64,000 bases of DNA from Bdellovibrionales bacterium (GCA_019695175.1 JAIBAM010000006.1:1-64000), one strand, 5' to 3'. Counted from the first letter of the stretch, positions 34,329 through 43,892 are shown. Notes: generated by a model from the sequence alone, not told the origin. Program-made: numbers and translations.

Positions 34329-34883
34329 TTACTCCATGGTTTTACGACCCTTTAGTTTGGGGATTCCGGGGCTCTTTGGCTCTTGACTCAGCGATTTATT
34401 TTTTGTTTTAAGTGTCCCAGGCTCTGCTGTCTCAGCAGTTTTTGTGTTTTGCAAAGTGTAATAAGCTGTAGCTCCATATCGACCGTTTTCGGTAAAAGCC
34501 ATTGCCTTTAAATAAACTCTCACTTTCCCCATAGATTTTAATTTTAACCTGACCACTCTTTGTAAAGCTTGACCGGGTACAGGGAGCGACAGGTTTTCCT
34601 CTTGTTGTTGGCCTTCTATCAACTGAATGTTTGGTGAAAATGTCCAATGCAATTGCAATAGTTCAATGGATTCACCACTTTGAATGGTCCCATTTAAGGT
34701 GAACTCATCCCCAGCCCCTTGAGGATCGGATCCCTCCAGTTCCAAGTTCACCGTCAAATCACCACGAACTTTTTGCGTCATTTTAATTTTTTCAATTTTT
34801 TCAATTTTTTTTGCCTCAGAAGAGCAATAAACTAAAATTATTGATAAGCTCAGCAATAACATCACGGCAGAGCGGCTGGACAT
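34329..34883 (-). CDS. Putative lipoprotein of unknown function
   Basis: A 184-residue protein whose signal sequence ends in LVYCSS, a lipobox-like site, so it is probably a lipoprotein. The mature part begins with a short KIEKIEKIK repeat, continues with a beta-sandwich-like domain (VNLELEGSDPQG to TAYYTLQNT) and ends in a basic Pro/Lys tail. Its start overlaps the end of the upstream metalloprotease gene by 22 bases, and the ribosome binding site GGGAGTG lies inside that gene. Close coupling suggests a partner or accessory protein for the protease. Confidence 0.65.
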   Translation of the reverse strand: MSSRSAVMLLLSLSIILVYCSSEAKKIEKIEKIKMTQKVRGDLTVNLELEGSDPQGAGDEFTLNGTIQSGESIELLQLHWTFSPNIQLIEGQQQEENLSLPVPGQALQRVVRLKLKSMGKVRVYLKAMAFTENGRYGATAYYTLQNTKTAETAEPGTLKTKNKSLSQEPKSPGIPKLKGRKTME

Positions 34884-36655
34884 AAATCACTCCCATTAAG
34901 TTGCAGTTCATAATTGACTGGAGTCCCAATCACTCCAGAAACATTTGCTTTTACATTAATTAAATACTTTCCTGCGGACAAACTTTTAGTGATCGTTTCG
35001 GTTTCAGAAGTTGCCGCTGAACTGTCGGGTGAATGAACGCTGGATGCCACAATATCGCTGGCGTTACCGATCCTTGCATCTTCGTCATAGAGGTACAAAT
35101 CCAAATTAGCTTCGGTTCCAATACCGTTTTGATCGGAATAATTTAAAGTCAGAGTCACTGTTTGCACAGAAGTGATCCGCAAATATAAAAAATCATTGTT
35201 ATACAATAAATCAGATCCATCAGTGGCTGTTACCCCTGGTGACATACTATAAGTACAGCTTCCTGAGTTGGTTACATATTGACCGTAATCTGTGCTGTTC
35301 GCCAAGTGGCGTTCCATTGTTTGTAAAGGAGCCCAATTGGTTCCGAAAGTACTTTGAAACAAATGTAGCAAGCCAATTTGTTTAAAACCGGCTGAGGATT
35401 TCTTCCATCCATCGCTACTATTTAGGGAGTACCAAATCTCATTGAAAGTATTTGATACATTATCCACAGCCGCATGAATCGTGTCCACATTCGTATCAAT
35501 TGTGTCCCACAACATCCGGGTCACAGAAAACTCGCGGAAATTTCCCTCTCCCGCATTTTGTGGAGTGTCGTATCCTGAGGTTTGGTTTTCCAAATCCACA
35601 TCAAAAAATAAACTCGTTTTTGCACAAGTATTGTTTCCCTGCCCATCCACATTCCCTTCCGTATCCACATAGTAAGGATCATTACGAACGGCGGCTTGGA
35701 AAAAATTCCCCCATCCCTCACTCCAAGCCAATCGAGGATCTATAACTTTATCTCCCGAATGGGAACCACCAGGCGAGTCTGTAGTAAAATAATTGTCCTC
35801 CAAAAAATGACCATACTCATGAACAATAACAGAGTTATCAAAGTGATCCGTATCTGAATTATTCACATCCTCATCGATTCCCCCCAAAATAAAGATACGA
35901 TTGTATCCAGGTAAATAGTAACTACTTCCTGAAGTGCCGCCCTGATATTCAGCAGGGTTAAAACCAGGTTTCCAGTAGGCTGTCACTTTGGGAGCCACAG
36001 TAAAATCAAGACATCCGGTAAAGGTTCCACTGCAATTGCCCACTTGCGCCCTTAAATAAATATTAGCTTCCAAGATTTGATCGAAAATATTAAAGGCCCC
36101 GCCGAGGACCTCAGGACCGTCAACTGTGGCGTTCATGGTTGAGGCTGTTTTGTCACTATCAGGAGTCAAGTTGGTTGAGAGACTATAAGTATTGTTGAGT
36201 CTAGGATCATCATAAACATAGGCCCTAACATTAGTTGTATTGCCCCTGGCATTTACCGTGATCGTCAAAGCTCCAGTACCTTGGGGAATCACAAAGGTGT
36301 AGTGGCCACTCCCATCTGTTTCTGTACATTGAACTAGATTTCCCGAAGCATCCTTCACATTGACTTCAGCATAGCGTATGGGTCGAGCGGAGCCAGCGGC
36401 CCCAAGCCCTCCACAACCGGTAAAAAAAGGTTCACGCCTTTGAAAGGTCGCATCACCTTGAATGGTTACCGTTGTTCCTGAATAAGTGGTTTTACTGGCC
36501 TCACCGCAATAGGAAACTTCCGGACCCATATAAGTTGGAATGTAATCATCACCAGAAATAATAGTTGTTTCCTTGATCCCACAAGCAGAAAGTAAAACCC
36601 CAAGCAGTAGGATCCAGATGTTACTAAGACAATAGCCTATTCTCTTGTTGTCCAT
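34862..36655 (-). CDS. Lipoprotein zinc metalloprotease (gluzincin type)
   Basis: A 597-residue exported protein with a lipobox (LLSAC near residue 25), so probably anchored to the outer membrane. Residues about 85-150 look like a carboxypeptidase-regulatory-type beta domain (YAEVNVKDASGNLV, DGSGHYTFVIP). The catalytic motif is HEYGH near 280, with a downstream Glu in AWSEGWGNFF (near 311) giving the HExxH...E zinc site of gluzincins. The C-terminal part resembles a pre-peptidase C-terminal (PPC) beta domain, with LDLYLYDED and SAGKYLINVKA. The target is unknown; surface proteolysis is likely. Confidence 0.82.
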   Translation of the reverse strand: MDNKRIGYCLSNIWILLLGVLLSACGIKETTIISGDDYIPTYMGPEVSYCGEASKTTYSGTTVTIQGDATFQRREPFFTGCGGLGAAGSARPIRYAEVNVKDASGNLVQCTETDGSGHYTFVIPQGTGALTITVNARGNTTNVRAYVYDDPRLNNTYSLSTNLTPDSDKTASTMNATVDGPEVLGGAFNIFDQILEANIYLRAQVGNCSGTFTGCLDFTVAPKVTAYWKPGFNPAEYQGGTSGSSYYLPGYNRIFILGGIDEDVNNSDTDHFDNSVIVHEYGHFLEDNYFTTDSPGGSHSGDKVIDPRLAWSEGWGNFFQAAVRNDPYYVDTEGNVDGQGNNTCAKTSLFFDVDLENQTSGYDTPQNAGEGNFREFSVTRMLWDTIDTNVDTIHAAVDNVSNTFNEIWYSLNSSDGWKKSSAGFKQIGLLHLFQSTFGTNWAPLQTMERHLANSTDYGQYVTNSGSCTYSMSPGVTATDGSDLLYNNDFLYLRITSVQTVTLTLNYSDQNGIGTEANLDLYLYDEDARIGNASDIVASSVHSPDSSAATSETETITKSLSAGKYLINVKANVSGVIGTPVNYELQLNGSDLCPAALP

Positions 36656-36821
36656 GCTGGACTTATCGACAGAACTGGTGGGCTATTTTATGACTTTTAT
36701 CGAGGACTTAAAAAAATATTATGGCCTTTCTGCGTCAATGCTTATAATTGAGAGTCTGTTCGGAAATGATGCAATATATGGGGAACAACTGAACATTTTT
36801 AAATTGTAACAAAATAGAACA

Positions 36822-37121
36822 ATGAAAAACCAAAGTGAACAAATAGAAAAAGGATTTAACTCAGACATTATGGTTAATGGGATTCCTTATCATATTCAAA
36901 CCGAAGACTGGGGTCGGCAAAACCCCTTTTTTGTGAGTCGAGTTTTTTCCAATGGAGCTGTAATTAAAAGCATTAAAATGCCCTACTCGACCCTACTCAG
37001 CAAAGGAGCTCAGGCCGACCAGGAAGAAGTTCGTTTTGCCCTTCGCTGTCAACATGAACAAGTTCTAGACCTTCTGGTTTCTGGTCAATTAATCAATTCC
37101 ATGCCTACAATAAAAAGGTGA
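36822..37121 (+). CDS. Small conserved-looking protein preceding ftsE
   Basis: A 99-residue cytoplasmic-looking protein. The core (GFNSDIMVNGIPYHIQTEDWG, in pieces, then NPFFVSRVFSNGAVIKSIKMPY) resembles a group of uncharacterised proteins in delta-like bacteria with the pattern GFNTD...Y-VQTED-G--NP-----F--G. Function is unknown. The stop overlaps the GTG start of ftsE (GTGA), so the two genes are translationally coupled. That makes a link to FtsEX plausible. No ribosome binding site stands out before the ATG. Confidence 0.65.
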   Translation: MKNQSEQIEKGFNSDIMVNGIPYHIQTEDWGRQNPFFVSRVFSNGAVIKSIKMPYSTLLSKGAQADQEEVRFALRCQHEQVLDLLVSGQLINSMPTIKR

Positions 37122-37780
37122 TTTCTTTTTTACATACTTACAAAGTTTATCAAGGCAATGTGATTGCCCTTAGGGATGTTTCCTTACAAGTTGATAAGGG
37201 AGAATTTGTTTATCTCACCGGCCCCAGTGGCGCCGGAAAGACCACCCTTTTTCGACTTCTCTCCGCTTACGATCGCTGCAGTTCGGGACAAATTACTGTG
37301 GCCAACTACAACCTCAATAAAATCAAACCCCATGATATTCCCAAATTCCGTCGCAGCATTGGAGTGGTTTATCAAGATTTTAGACTTTTAAAAGATCGCA
37401 ATATCTTCGCCAATGTGGCCTTGCCCTTACAAGTTCAAAGTGAGTCACAACACTTGATTCAATCTCGTGTTTCCACTCTTCTCGAACAAGTTGGACTTAT
37501 GGCGAAATCCCATTTTTATCCTTCTCAGCTTTCTGGTGGAGAACAACAAAGAGTGGCCATAGCTCGAGCCCTCGTTCATCAGCCCTCCATTGTGATTGCT
37601 GATGAACCCACGGGAAATTTAGACAGTGATTTAAGTCGAGAAATTATGAATTTATTTGATCAAGTCAGTGCTCAGGGAACAACTGTTTTTATTGCAACCC
37701 ACGATCAGGAGTTGATTCGAACTAAAGCACGACGGGTGGTGAGAATCCAAAGTGGCTCCATTCTTCGAGATGAAAAATGA
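37118..37780 (+). CDS. ftsE: FtsE, cell-division ABC transporter ATPase
   Basis: The ATPase of the FtsEX complex that regulates septal peptidoglycan hydrolysis. The 220-residue protein shows Walker A GPSGAGKTT (near 35), the Q-loop QDFRLL, the ABC signature LSGGEQQR (near 139) and Walker B IVIADEPTGNLD (near 160), with an H-loop ATHD. The start is a GTG overlapping the previous stop. The end overlaps the ftsX ATG (ATGA). It is followed by ftsX and an EnvC-like gene, the expected partners. Confidence 0.94.
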   Translation: MISFLHTYKVYQGNVIALRDVSLQVDKGEFVYLTGPSGAGKTTLFRLLSAYDRCSSGQITVANYNLNKIKPHDIPKFRRSIGVVYQDFRLLKDRNIFANVALPLQVQSESQHLIQSRVSTLLEQVGLMAKSHFYPSQLSGGEQQRVAIARALVHQPSIVIADEPTGNLDSDLSREIMNLFDQVSAQGTTVFIATHDQELIRTKARRVVRIQSGSILRDEK

Positions 37781-38682
37781 TTTTTTGGTTCAACCAATAT
37801 ATTTTAAGAACCTGGAAAGAACATACCTCACTCCAACTAATGACCTTGGTTGTTTTGTCCGCCACTTTCACGATTTTCAGTGGATTTTTATTTATAAGAT
37901 CCAATTTGTCCTCATTGTTAACCCAATGGGGGGATCAAGTGCAGATCACTATTTTCTTAAAAGATGAAATTAAAAAGGACGAGCTTTCGGCGATCAAAAG
38001 TGTCCTTTTAGAAACTCCAACCCTCACTAAAACAAAATATGTTTCTAAGGTTGAAGCCACACAAAATTTTATAAAACAAATGGGTCATTATTCTTCTCAG
38101 CTACTGACAGATCCAGAGTTTGCCAACCCATTACCCGCCAGTTTGGAAGCTCAAGTCACGCAATACTCTGAACTCCCCCGACTGGTCTCGCAATTGATCC
38201 CATTACCTGGGGTTGAGGATGTTTCCTATGGGCAAGGATGGATTGAAAACTACACTTCCTTTACCCAATTGTTTTCCCAAATAAGTTTAGGTTTAATTCT
38301 TCTTTTACTTGGGGGAGGCCTACTCATAATCGGCAACGTCATTCAACATTCCATCATTCAACGTCGTGAAGAAATCGAGGTCCTTGAGTTAGTGGGTGCC
38401 ACAAGGCTCTTCATTCAACTTCCATTTATCATTAATGGAGCTTTGTTGGGATTTTTGGGCGCTGTTTTTGGTGTCTTGATCCTAAGTGGCTTGTATCTAT
38501 GGCAACAAAGTACTATGGGAACCACTTTGATTTTTGGGGGTGCGGGAATTAAACTGCAATTTCTCTCCCTCTTAGAAATCGTTACACTGCTGGCCTTGGG
38601 GCTCTGGTTTGGAGCCTTTGGATCCTTTTTATGCATTCGAAAATTCAATCATGGCTGGTCCGCATCTGAGGCCCACTCGTGA
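37777..38682 (+). CDS. ftsX: FtsX, cell-division ABC transporter permease
   Basis: The membrane subunit of FtsEX. Four hydrophobic spans surround a large extracytoplasmic loop after the first. QVQITIFLKDE, PLPASLEAQV and PGVEDVSYGQGW are typical of that loop, which contacts the amidase activator. The cytoplasmic coupling region RREEIEVLELVGAT is diagnostic. The start overlaps ftsE by an ATGA. The end overlaps the open frame of the next gene, but that gene's probable start (38708) lies beyond it. Confidence 0.94.
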   Translation: MIFWFNQYILRTWKEHTSLQLMTLVVLSATFTIFSGFLFIRSNLSSLLTQWGDQVQITIFLKDEIKKDELSAIKSVLLETPTLTKTKYVSKVEATQNFIKQMGHYSSQLLTDPEFANPLPASLEAQVTQYSELPRLVSQLIPLPGVEDVSYGQGWIENYTSFTQLFSQISLGLILLLLGGGLLIIGNVIQHSIIQRREEIEVLELVGATRLFIQLPFIINGALLGFLGAVFGVLILSGLYLWQQSTMGTTLIFGGAGIKLQFLSLLEIVTLLALGLWFGAFGSFLCIRKFNHGWSASEAHS

Positions 38683-38707
38683 CAACAAAAAAGCAAATGG
38701 ACCCTTC

Positions 38708-39838
38708 ATGAAATATTTTTTAGTCCTTATGATTGTTTCATGCTGGGGCAGTGAAAACAGCAAAGCCAATGATGACCTTTATCAAAAAACAGCTCAACAA
38801 TTTCAGCAAGTCAAAGAAGACCTTTTAAAAACTGAAAGTACGCAGCGGGAAATTTTAAGTTCGCTTTATTTAATCAATCAAAAAATGAAAGGTCTCTCCC
38901 GCCACAGAGATCGTATGACCAACCGTTTATTTGCTTCCCAAGCAGATGCCTCACTCATCGCACAGCAAGTGGTTCGACTGGAACGACAACTGGGATCACA
39001 AAAACAAATTTTACGCAAACGCTTAAGAGGGCTTTATTTATTTAGCGGACCTAGTGTTTTAAGAACTCTTTTTTCGTCTCAAAGTCCGACCCAACTGGAT
39101 AAAAATTTTAAATTTCTTAAAATACTTACGGAACGAGATTATCTCTTATTTAAAGATTATGAAAAAACTTTTCACACTTACCTCAGCAAAAAAAATAAAC
39201 TCACTCAACAGGTCCGAAGACTGACCCAACTACAAAAAGGTTTAAAGTCCAAAGAAACTGAAATCATAAATGAACAAAAGAAAAAACAAATTTTATTTTC
39301 TAAAAATGCGGACGCAAAAGAAAAACACTTGCAACAACTTTTAGAAATTAGAAAAAAGCAAAAAAACCAAATCGTCCCTGATCATAAAAATGGAGAATTC
39401 TCCACGGCTTTTTTTGAACAACGGGGTTCACTCGAACCCCCCGTTGAAGGTAATGTTGCTAAACATTTTGGATTCATTCAAGACCCCAAAGATCATTTTC
39501 GCTTGGCTCACAAAGGTCTCTTTTACCAAACAGTCAAAAATGCCCCCGTTCAAAACCCCTTCCAAGGTCGGGTCGCCTTTGTGGGAAAAATCCCGGGTTA
39601 TGGTGACACTTTGATCTTGGATCATGGTGATCATTATTATACCATCTACGGCCATTTAACTTCGGCATTTGTTAAAGCCAATGAATCCATTGCCGCGGGA
39701 AAAATCGTGGGAACAGCCGGTGGAAAATCCCCTCTCTTTGGCACAGGACTCTATTTTGAAATTCGTCATTTTTCTGATGCAGTTGACCCAGAACCTTGGC
39801 TTCGAAATAATCAATGGAATAAGACCAACAAAATTTAG
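38708..39838 (+). CDS. envC: EnvC-like murein hydrolase activator with degenerate LytM domain
   Basis: A periplasmic activator of cell-separation amidases. After a signal peptide (from the ATG at 38708) comes a long coiled coil (to about residue 230), including RGLYLFSGPS, which is typical of EnvC. A C-terminal M23/LytM domain follows. The metal-binding residues are lost: HKGLFY replaces HxGxD, and GTGLYFEIRH replaces the HLHFE motif. Such degenerate LytM domains activate rather than hydrolyse. The frame is open from 38609, but the upstream part lies inside ftsX. Position after ftsEX matches the known FtsEX-EnvC pathway. Confidence 0.88.
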   Translation: MKYFLVLMIVSCWGSENSKANDDLYQKTAQQFQQVKEDLLKTESTQREILSSLYLINQKMKGLSRHRDRMTNRLFASQADASLIAQQVVRLERQLGSQKQILRKRLRGLYLFSGPSVLRTLFSSQSPTQLDKNFKFLKILTERDYLLFKDYEKTFHTYLSKKNKLTQQVRRLTQLQKGLKSKETEIINEQKKKQILFSKNADAKEKHLQQLLEIRKKQKNQIVPDHKNGEFSTAFFEQRGSLEPPVEGNVAKHFGFIQDPKDHFRLAHKGLFYQTVKNAPVQNPFQGRVAFVGKIPGYGDTLILDHGDHYYTIYGHLTSAFVKANESIAAGKIVGTAGGKSPLFGTGLYFEIRHFSDAVDPEPWLRNNQWNKTNKI

Positions 39839-39849
39839 AGGAGCAATCG

Positions 39850-41352
39850 ATGAAAAAAGATTTTTTTTCCAATCTAAAAAGGCACAGTAAAAAAATCATT
39901 TTTACCAGCCTATTCCTCTTTGCTTTGTTAGCTTCCCAATGGAAAGCTCTTCATGCAGAAGTTAAAGAAAGATACGGGGATTTACAACTTTTTGCTAAAG
40001 TCCTTAATCTTGTTCAACAGTATTACGTGGAAGAGGTGGATCTTAAAAAGCTGATTTATGGTGGAATCAAAGGTCTCTTGCAAGTTTTAGATCCTCACAC
40101 CAGTTTTTTGCCTCCGGATATATTTAAAGAGTTCGAATCCGAAACTAGTGGTGAATTTGGTGGTCTTGGAATTGAAATCACCATTCAAAAAGGAGTTCTT
40201 ACCATCATTTCACCTATCGAGGACACTCCAGCATGGAAAGCAGGAATAAAGGCTGGCGATAAATTGATCGAAATCAATGGAGAATCCACAAAAGGTATGA
40301 GTTTGGCTGAAGCCGCTCAAAAAATGAAAGGAAAGATGAATTCGACCACAAACTTGGGAATATATCGAGAGGGATTTGATAAACCAAAAATATTTTCTAT
40401 CACCAGAGCCAAAATAAAACTCAAATCAGCCAAATACACCGACCTAGAGGATGGGTTTGCCTATGTCAAACTCACCAGTTTTATCGAAAACTCTTATAAT
40501 GATTTAGAAAAAGCCATTAAAGTCCATAATGAAAAATATAAAAAAATGACCGGTCTTGTTCTAGATCTTAGGCGCAATCCCGGTGGACTCTTAGATCAAG
40601 CCGTTAAAATCAGTGATCTCTTTTTGAATGAAGGAATTATCGTCAGCACCATGGGGCGGAGTAAAAAAGAAAAAGAAGTTCTCTATGCCAAAAAAAGTGA
40701 CACCTTGCCCTTTTTCCCAATGATAGTACTTATTGATGAGTATTCTGCCAGTGCCAGCGAAATCCTCGCCGGAGCTTTAAAAGACAACAAAAGAGCCTTA
40801 CTTATGGGGCAGAGGAGTTTTGGTAAGGGCTCTGTACAGCAAGTTATAAAACTGGGCGACGGCTCAGGTCTTAAGCTAACCGTGGCACGGTATTACACAC
40901 CCAGTGGTCGATCGATCCAGGCCGAAGGAATTTCACCTGATATTCTCATCGATGATTTGAATACAGAAGTTTTAGAACAGGCCCAAGAAAAAAAGCGAGT
41001 TCGTCGAGAACAAGACATTCAAGGACACCTCCTCGGTGAAGCTGAAGAAGAAACTGTGAAGAAAAAAGGTAAGGTTACAGAAAACAACGGGAAAGAAAAA
41101 ATGCAAATCTGGTGGAATGGCGATGGTGACGAAACTGAGACCAAAAAAGCTTATACCGCCAAAGAAAAGCTTTTCCATGAGGACTTTCAAGTAGCTCAAG
41201 CGTACAACTATCTTAAGGCTTGGAATACCTTAAATGGCTTAAAACCCATTGAACCCCAACAAAAAGAAACCCTCGCGAACCCTACCAACCCTGCAAACCT
41301 TACCAACCCTACAAACAAAACCAAAGAGCCACGGGCTTCTAAGCAAAAATAG
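39850..41352 (+). CDS. ctpA: S41-family C-terminal processing peptidase (CtpA-like)
   Basis: A periplasmic protease of 500 residues with an N-terminal hydrophobic anchor or signal. A PDZ domain (about 90-185, GGLGIEITIQ, GIKAGDKLIEINGES) precedes the S41 catalytic domain. The nucleophile Ser lies in SASASEILAGAL and the Lys in SFGKGSVQ. The last 100 residues are charged, then low-complexity (NPTNPANLTNPTN). It starts after AGAGGAG, 11 bases after envC, so it belongs to the ftsE operon. The final codons are part of an inverted repeat shared with the next gene. Confidence 0.93.
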   Translation: MKKDFFSNLKRHSKKIIFTSLFLFALLASQWKALHAEVKERYGDLQLFAKVLNLVQQYYVEEVDLKKLIYGGIKGLLQVLDPHTSFLPPDIFKEFESETSGEFGGLGIEITIQKGVLTIISPIEDTPAWKAGIKAGDKLIEINGESTKGMSLAEAAQKMKGKMNSTTNLGIYREGFDKPKIFSITRAKIKLKSAKYTDLEDGFAYVKLTSFIENSYNDLEKAIKVHNEKYKKMTGLVLDLRRNPGGLLDQAVKISDLFLNEGIIVSTMGRSKKEKEVLYAKKSDTLPFFPMIVLIDEYSASASEILAGALKDNKRALLMGQRSFGKGSVQQVIKLGDGSGLKLTVARYYTPSGRSIQAEGISPDILIDDLNTEVLEQAQEKKRVRREQDIQGHLLGEAEEETVKKKGKVTENNGKEKMQIWWNGDGDETETKKAYTAKEKLFHEDFQVAQAYNYLKAWNTLNGLKPIEPQQKETLANPTNPANLTNPTNKTKEPRASKQK

Positions 41353-41376
41353 ACCAAATTTTATTTTTGCTTAGAA
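41337..41376. terminator. Bidirectional terminator overlapping two gene ends
   Basis: A perfect 15-bp inverted repeat (TTCTAAGCAAAAATA at 41337-41351 with its complement at 41362-41376) and a 10-base loop. It contains the last codons of both converging genes, which therefore both end in Ser-Lys-Gln-Lys. Confidence 0.85.
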
Positions 41377-41819
41377 CTTGTGTTAGCTTTTATATGAGCA
41401 CATAAATCACGCAAAGCCGCCATCACAGACTGCAGGTCATCACTTTTTCTAAGTGTTCGTTGGCTCTCATAGTTGCCGTTTTTTATATCACCGATATAAC
41501 TTTCAATAACTCGGGCTGGACCTGCCACTCGGTGGGTCATATATAAAGCAAAACAAAATGAAAAAACCGTATTGATAACAAAAGCAATGAGCGTGTATAA
41601 AGATATGTCATATAACAAACTAGTGATAGCCGCCTCTGTTGCAAGATCTTGCCCTGAAAAAGAAACCATGTGCATTAACAAAGTATTAATGCGTTTGGTG
41701 ATGAACATAAACATAAGGCCCATGACCGCGACACCACTGGAAGCAAAATAAAAGGCATATTTAATTTGAAAATTTGAGTCCACTAACAAATTTTTTAACT
41801 TTCTATTTTTGCTACTCAT
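41361..41819 (-). CDS. Two-span membrane protein with HAMP-like domain
   Basis: About 152 residues. Two hydrophobic segments (near 22-44 and 70-95) flank a short extracytoplasmic loop. After the second, THRVAGPARVIESYIGDIKNGNY, in pieces, and the following heptads resemble a HAMP linker, but no kinase or methyl-accepting domain follows. It could be a stand-alone sensor or a membrane scaffold. The frame is open from 41870, but the ATG at 41819 is preceded by AGAGGGGTT and is preferred. It faces ctpA. Confidence 0.65.
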   Translation of the reverse strand: MSSKNRKLKNLLVDSNFQIKYAFYFASSGVAVMGLMFMFITKRINTLLMHMVSFSGQDLATEAAITSLLYDISLYTLIAFVINTVFSFCFALYMTHRVAGPARVIESYIGDIKNGNYESQRTLRKSDDLQSVMAALRDLCAHIKANTSSKQK

Positions 41820-41954
41820 GATGAACCCCTCTTTAAGTTTTAGAAAAACAATTTTATAAAGTTTTCTCAATTATAAAAAATATCTGATCTTTATTTCAAA
41901 ATTAGATTCTGCTATTTTGACAAAAATTTTTTATAAAGGGGAGGTAAAGATTTT

Positions 41955-42560
41955 ATGAGAGCTTTATTTGTATTTTCAACCTGGACATTCGTACTGTATC
42001 TACATTCAACTCAAGCCGAACAAGCTAATTCACCCTCATTTGATGGTGTCACCCAATTCCAAGTCCTACCAGTCTACGGGAGGCTTCAAATAACCTGCCA
42101 TCAGCGGTCATATCAACGTTCTAACCCTGCAGATCCCACCAAAATGGTTCTAACACAATGCTCAGATTCATTATTAAAACCATTTGAATTGGGTCACTTT
42201 AACTACGACCGAATTATTGATGCAGACACCGTTTTTATAGAAAACATCAGCAATCCTGACGCCCCAAAAAAGAGCTACGACTACAACGCTGAAACCATGA
42301 AAAGCAAAAGTCGAGTGAATCTTTGGATCAATTCACTGCTACAACGTGCCTTACTCACTCCAGGAAACAACAAAATCCATATTTCTTTTTTTAAAAAAGA
42401 TCGCTTACAATACGAAGATCAATTTGGCGTTTTTGTTGATAACACATCAGAGAAGGGTCAAACTTGCCCCTTAAAAACAATCAATTCCTTCGACATGAAT
42501 GATTGCTTCAATCCTCAAATGGCCTGTGAAAAATATTTTAACGGGCACTCATGCCTCTGA
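41955..42560 (+). CDS. Exported protein of unknown function
   Basis: A 201-residue protein with a signal peptide (to about residue 21, HSTQA-EQ) and a mature part with several Cys, including CHQRSY, LTQCSD, CPLK, DCF and a final CL. Disulfide-linked folding in the periplasm is likely. No family is recognised. The ATG follows GGGGAGG. Its last 12 bases overlap the end of the convergent trigger factor gene, with no separate terminator. Confidence 0.62.
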   Translation: MRALFVFSTWTFVLYLHSTQAEQANSPSFDGVTQFQVLPVYGRLQITCHQRSYQRSNPADPTKMVLTQCSDSLLKPFELGHFNYDRIIDADTVFIENISNPDAPKKSYDYNAETMKSKSRVNLWINSLLQRALLTPGNNKIHISFFKKDRLQYEDQFGVFVDNTSEKGQTCPLKTINSFDMNDCFNPQMACEKYFNGHSCL

Positions 42561-43892
42561 AGAAGAGGCCTTCGCTTTTACAACGACTTTTTCTAAAATG
42601 AATGCAAAAACTTTTTCTTCCAAAAAAGCTCTTCTCGCATCTTCTTTCTTTTTGGCATGTTTTTGAAAGTATTGTGTGACAACACTAGGATCCAATCCCT
42701 TATCAGAGAATTTTGCGGATATATTTTGCAACAGTTCATCATCAGACACATCTACGTTCAATTTATTTACCAAGTGATTCACTAATAATTGAGAGTGAAT
42801 ATAAAACTGTGCCGAATTATCCACATCCTCTTTATACTTCTCATATATATTCTTTTTTGCTTTTACTTTGTCTTCTGGGCTCATGTGTTGCTCTTCAAAC
42901 CGTCCATTAGCTATCCATTTCTTAAACATACTATTTATGATGGACTCTTTTTGAAATTGTACCAAAGTAGTTGGAATCAAAATGGAATTTTTTTCAGTCA
43001 ACGCTTTAAGTACGCTCACATGGAAATTCTCCACATCAGCCTCTTTCCTCTCTCGAATCAAACGATCTTTCACGTTCGACCGAAATACTTCCATATTTTG
43101 TGAGCCAAGAAATTTAGTGGCAAACTCATCATTCATTTCTGGTAAAACCTGCAATAATATGGCCTTAAGAACTACTTTAAAACATACACTTTTACCTCGT
43201 AAACTCTCCTGGGGTTGATCTTCAGGAAATGCAAGGGTAAACTCTTTAGAATCATTTACTTTCATACCCACAATCGCGTCCTCGAACCCAGGTAAAAATT
43301 CACCCTTGCCCAATACCACCCTATCCATCTGGGGTTGACTAAATTGAGGGGATTCACTTTCTCCCACGAGGTAAGAGGAGCTTTCTATCTGCACTACATC
43401 CTGAAGTTGAGCTGGACGCTCTTCACTGATGGGTTTGTACTCAGTAAATATCTCTTGAAAACGCTGAACAAACTCATCCACATCTTTTTCTGTAACCTCT
43501 GGTTTTGGCTCAAAATCAACTTCAAGTCCCTCATAAGAAACAGAATCAATTTTTGGGAAAGTTTCAAACTCAGCGGTGAAGTTAAAATCTGAACTCCCGT
43601 CAAACTGCTGTAAATTGACTTCAGGTGAATCTGTGGGAACCAACTGATGACGATCCATAGCCTCATCCATAGACGAATTCACAAGGGATCGAATGGATTC
43701 ACTCCGAATTTCATGGGCATATTGTGAACTCACTATTTGTAGAGGTGCTTTACCTTTACGAAAGCCCTTGATGGTGACCAAGTTCTTCCATTTTTTTGTC
43801 ACATTATCGATAGTTTTTTGAACTTGATCCGCAGGAACACTAATATTCAGACGGTGCTTTAAACCAGTATAGTTTTCAACTTCAATCTTCAA
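42549..43892 (-). CDS. tig: Trigger factor, ribosome-associated chaperone
   Basis: A 447-residue ribosome-bound folding helper. The N-terminal ribosome-docking signature GFRKGKAP is near residue 45. The FKBP-type PPIase domain spans about 150-240 (VLGKGEFLPGFEDAIVGMK, in pieces), and the C-terminal helical domain fills the rest. The open frame runs to 44003, but AAAGGAG followed six bases later by TTG at 43892 gives MKIEVENYTGLKHRL, the exact family N-terminus, so I place the start there. No clpP or clpX follows downstream within the visible genes, unlike many bacteria. Confidence 0.93.
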   Translation of the reverse strand: MKIEVENYTGLKHRLNISVPADQVQKTIDNVTKKWKNLVTIKGFRKGKAPLQIVSSQYAHEIRSESIRSLVNSSMDEAMDRHQLVPTDSPEVNLQQFDGSSDFNFTAEFETFPKIDSVSYEGLEVDFEPKPEVTEKDVDEFVQRFQEIFTEYKPISEERPAQLQDVVQIESSSYLVGESESPQFSQPQMDRVVLGKGEFLPGFEDAIVGMKVNDSKEFTLAFPEDQPQESLRGKSVCFKVVLKAILLQVLPEMNDEFATKFLGSQNMEVFRSNVKDRLIRERKEADVENFHVSVLKALTEKNSILIPTTLVQFQKESIINSMFKKWIANGRFEEQHMSPEDKVKAKKNIYEKYKEDVDNSAQFYIHSQLLVNHLVNKLNVDVSDDELLQNISAKFSDKGLDPSVVTQYFQKHAKKKEDARRAFLEEKVFAFILEKVVVKAKASSSEA

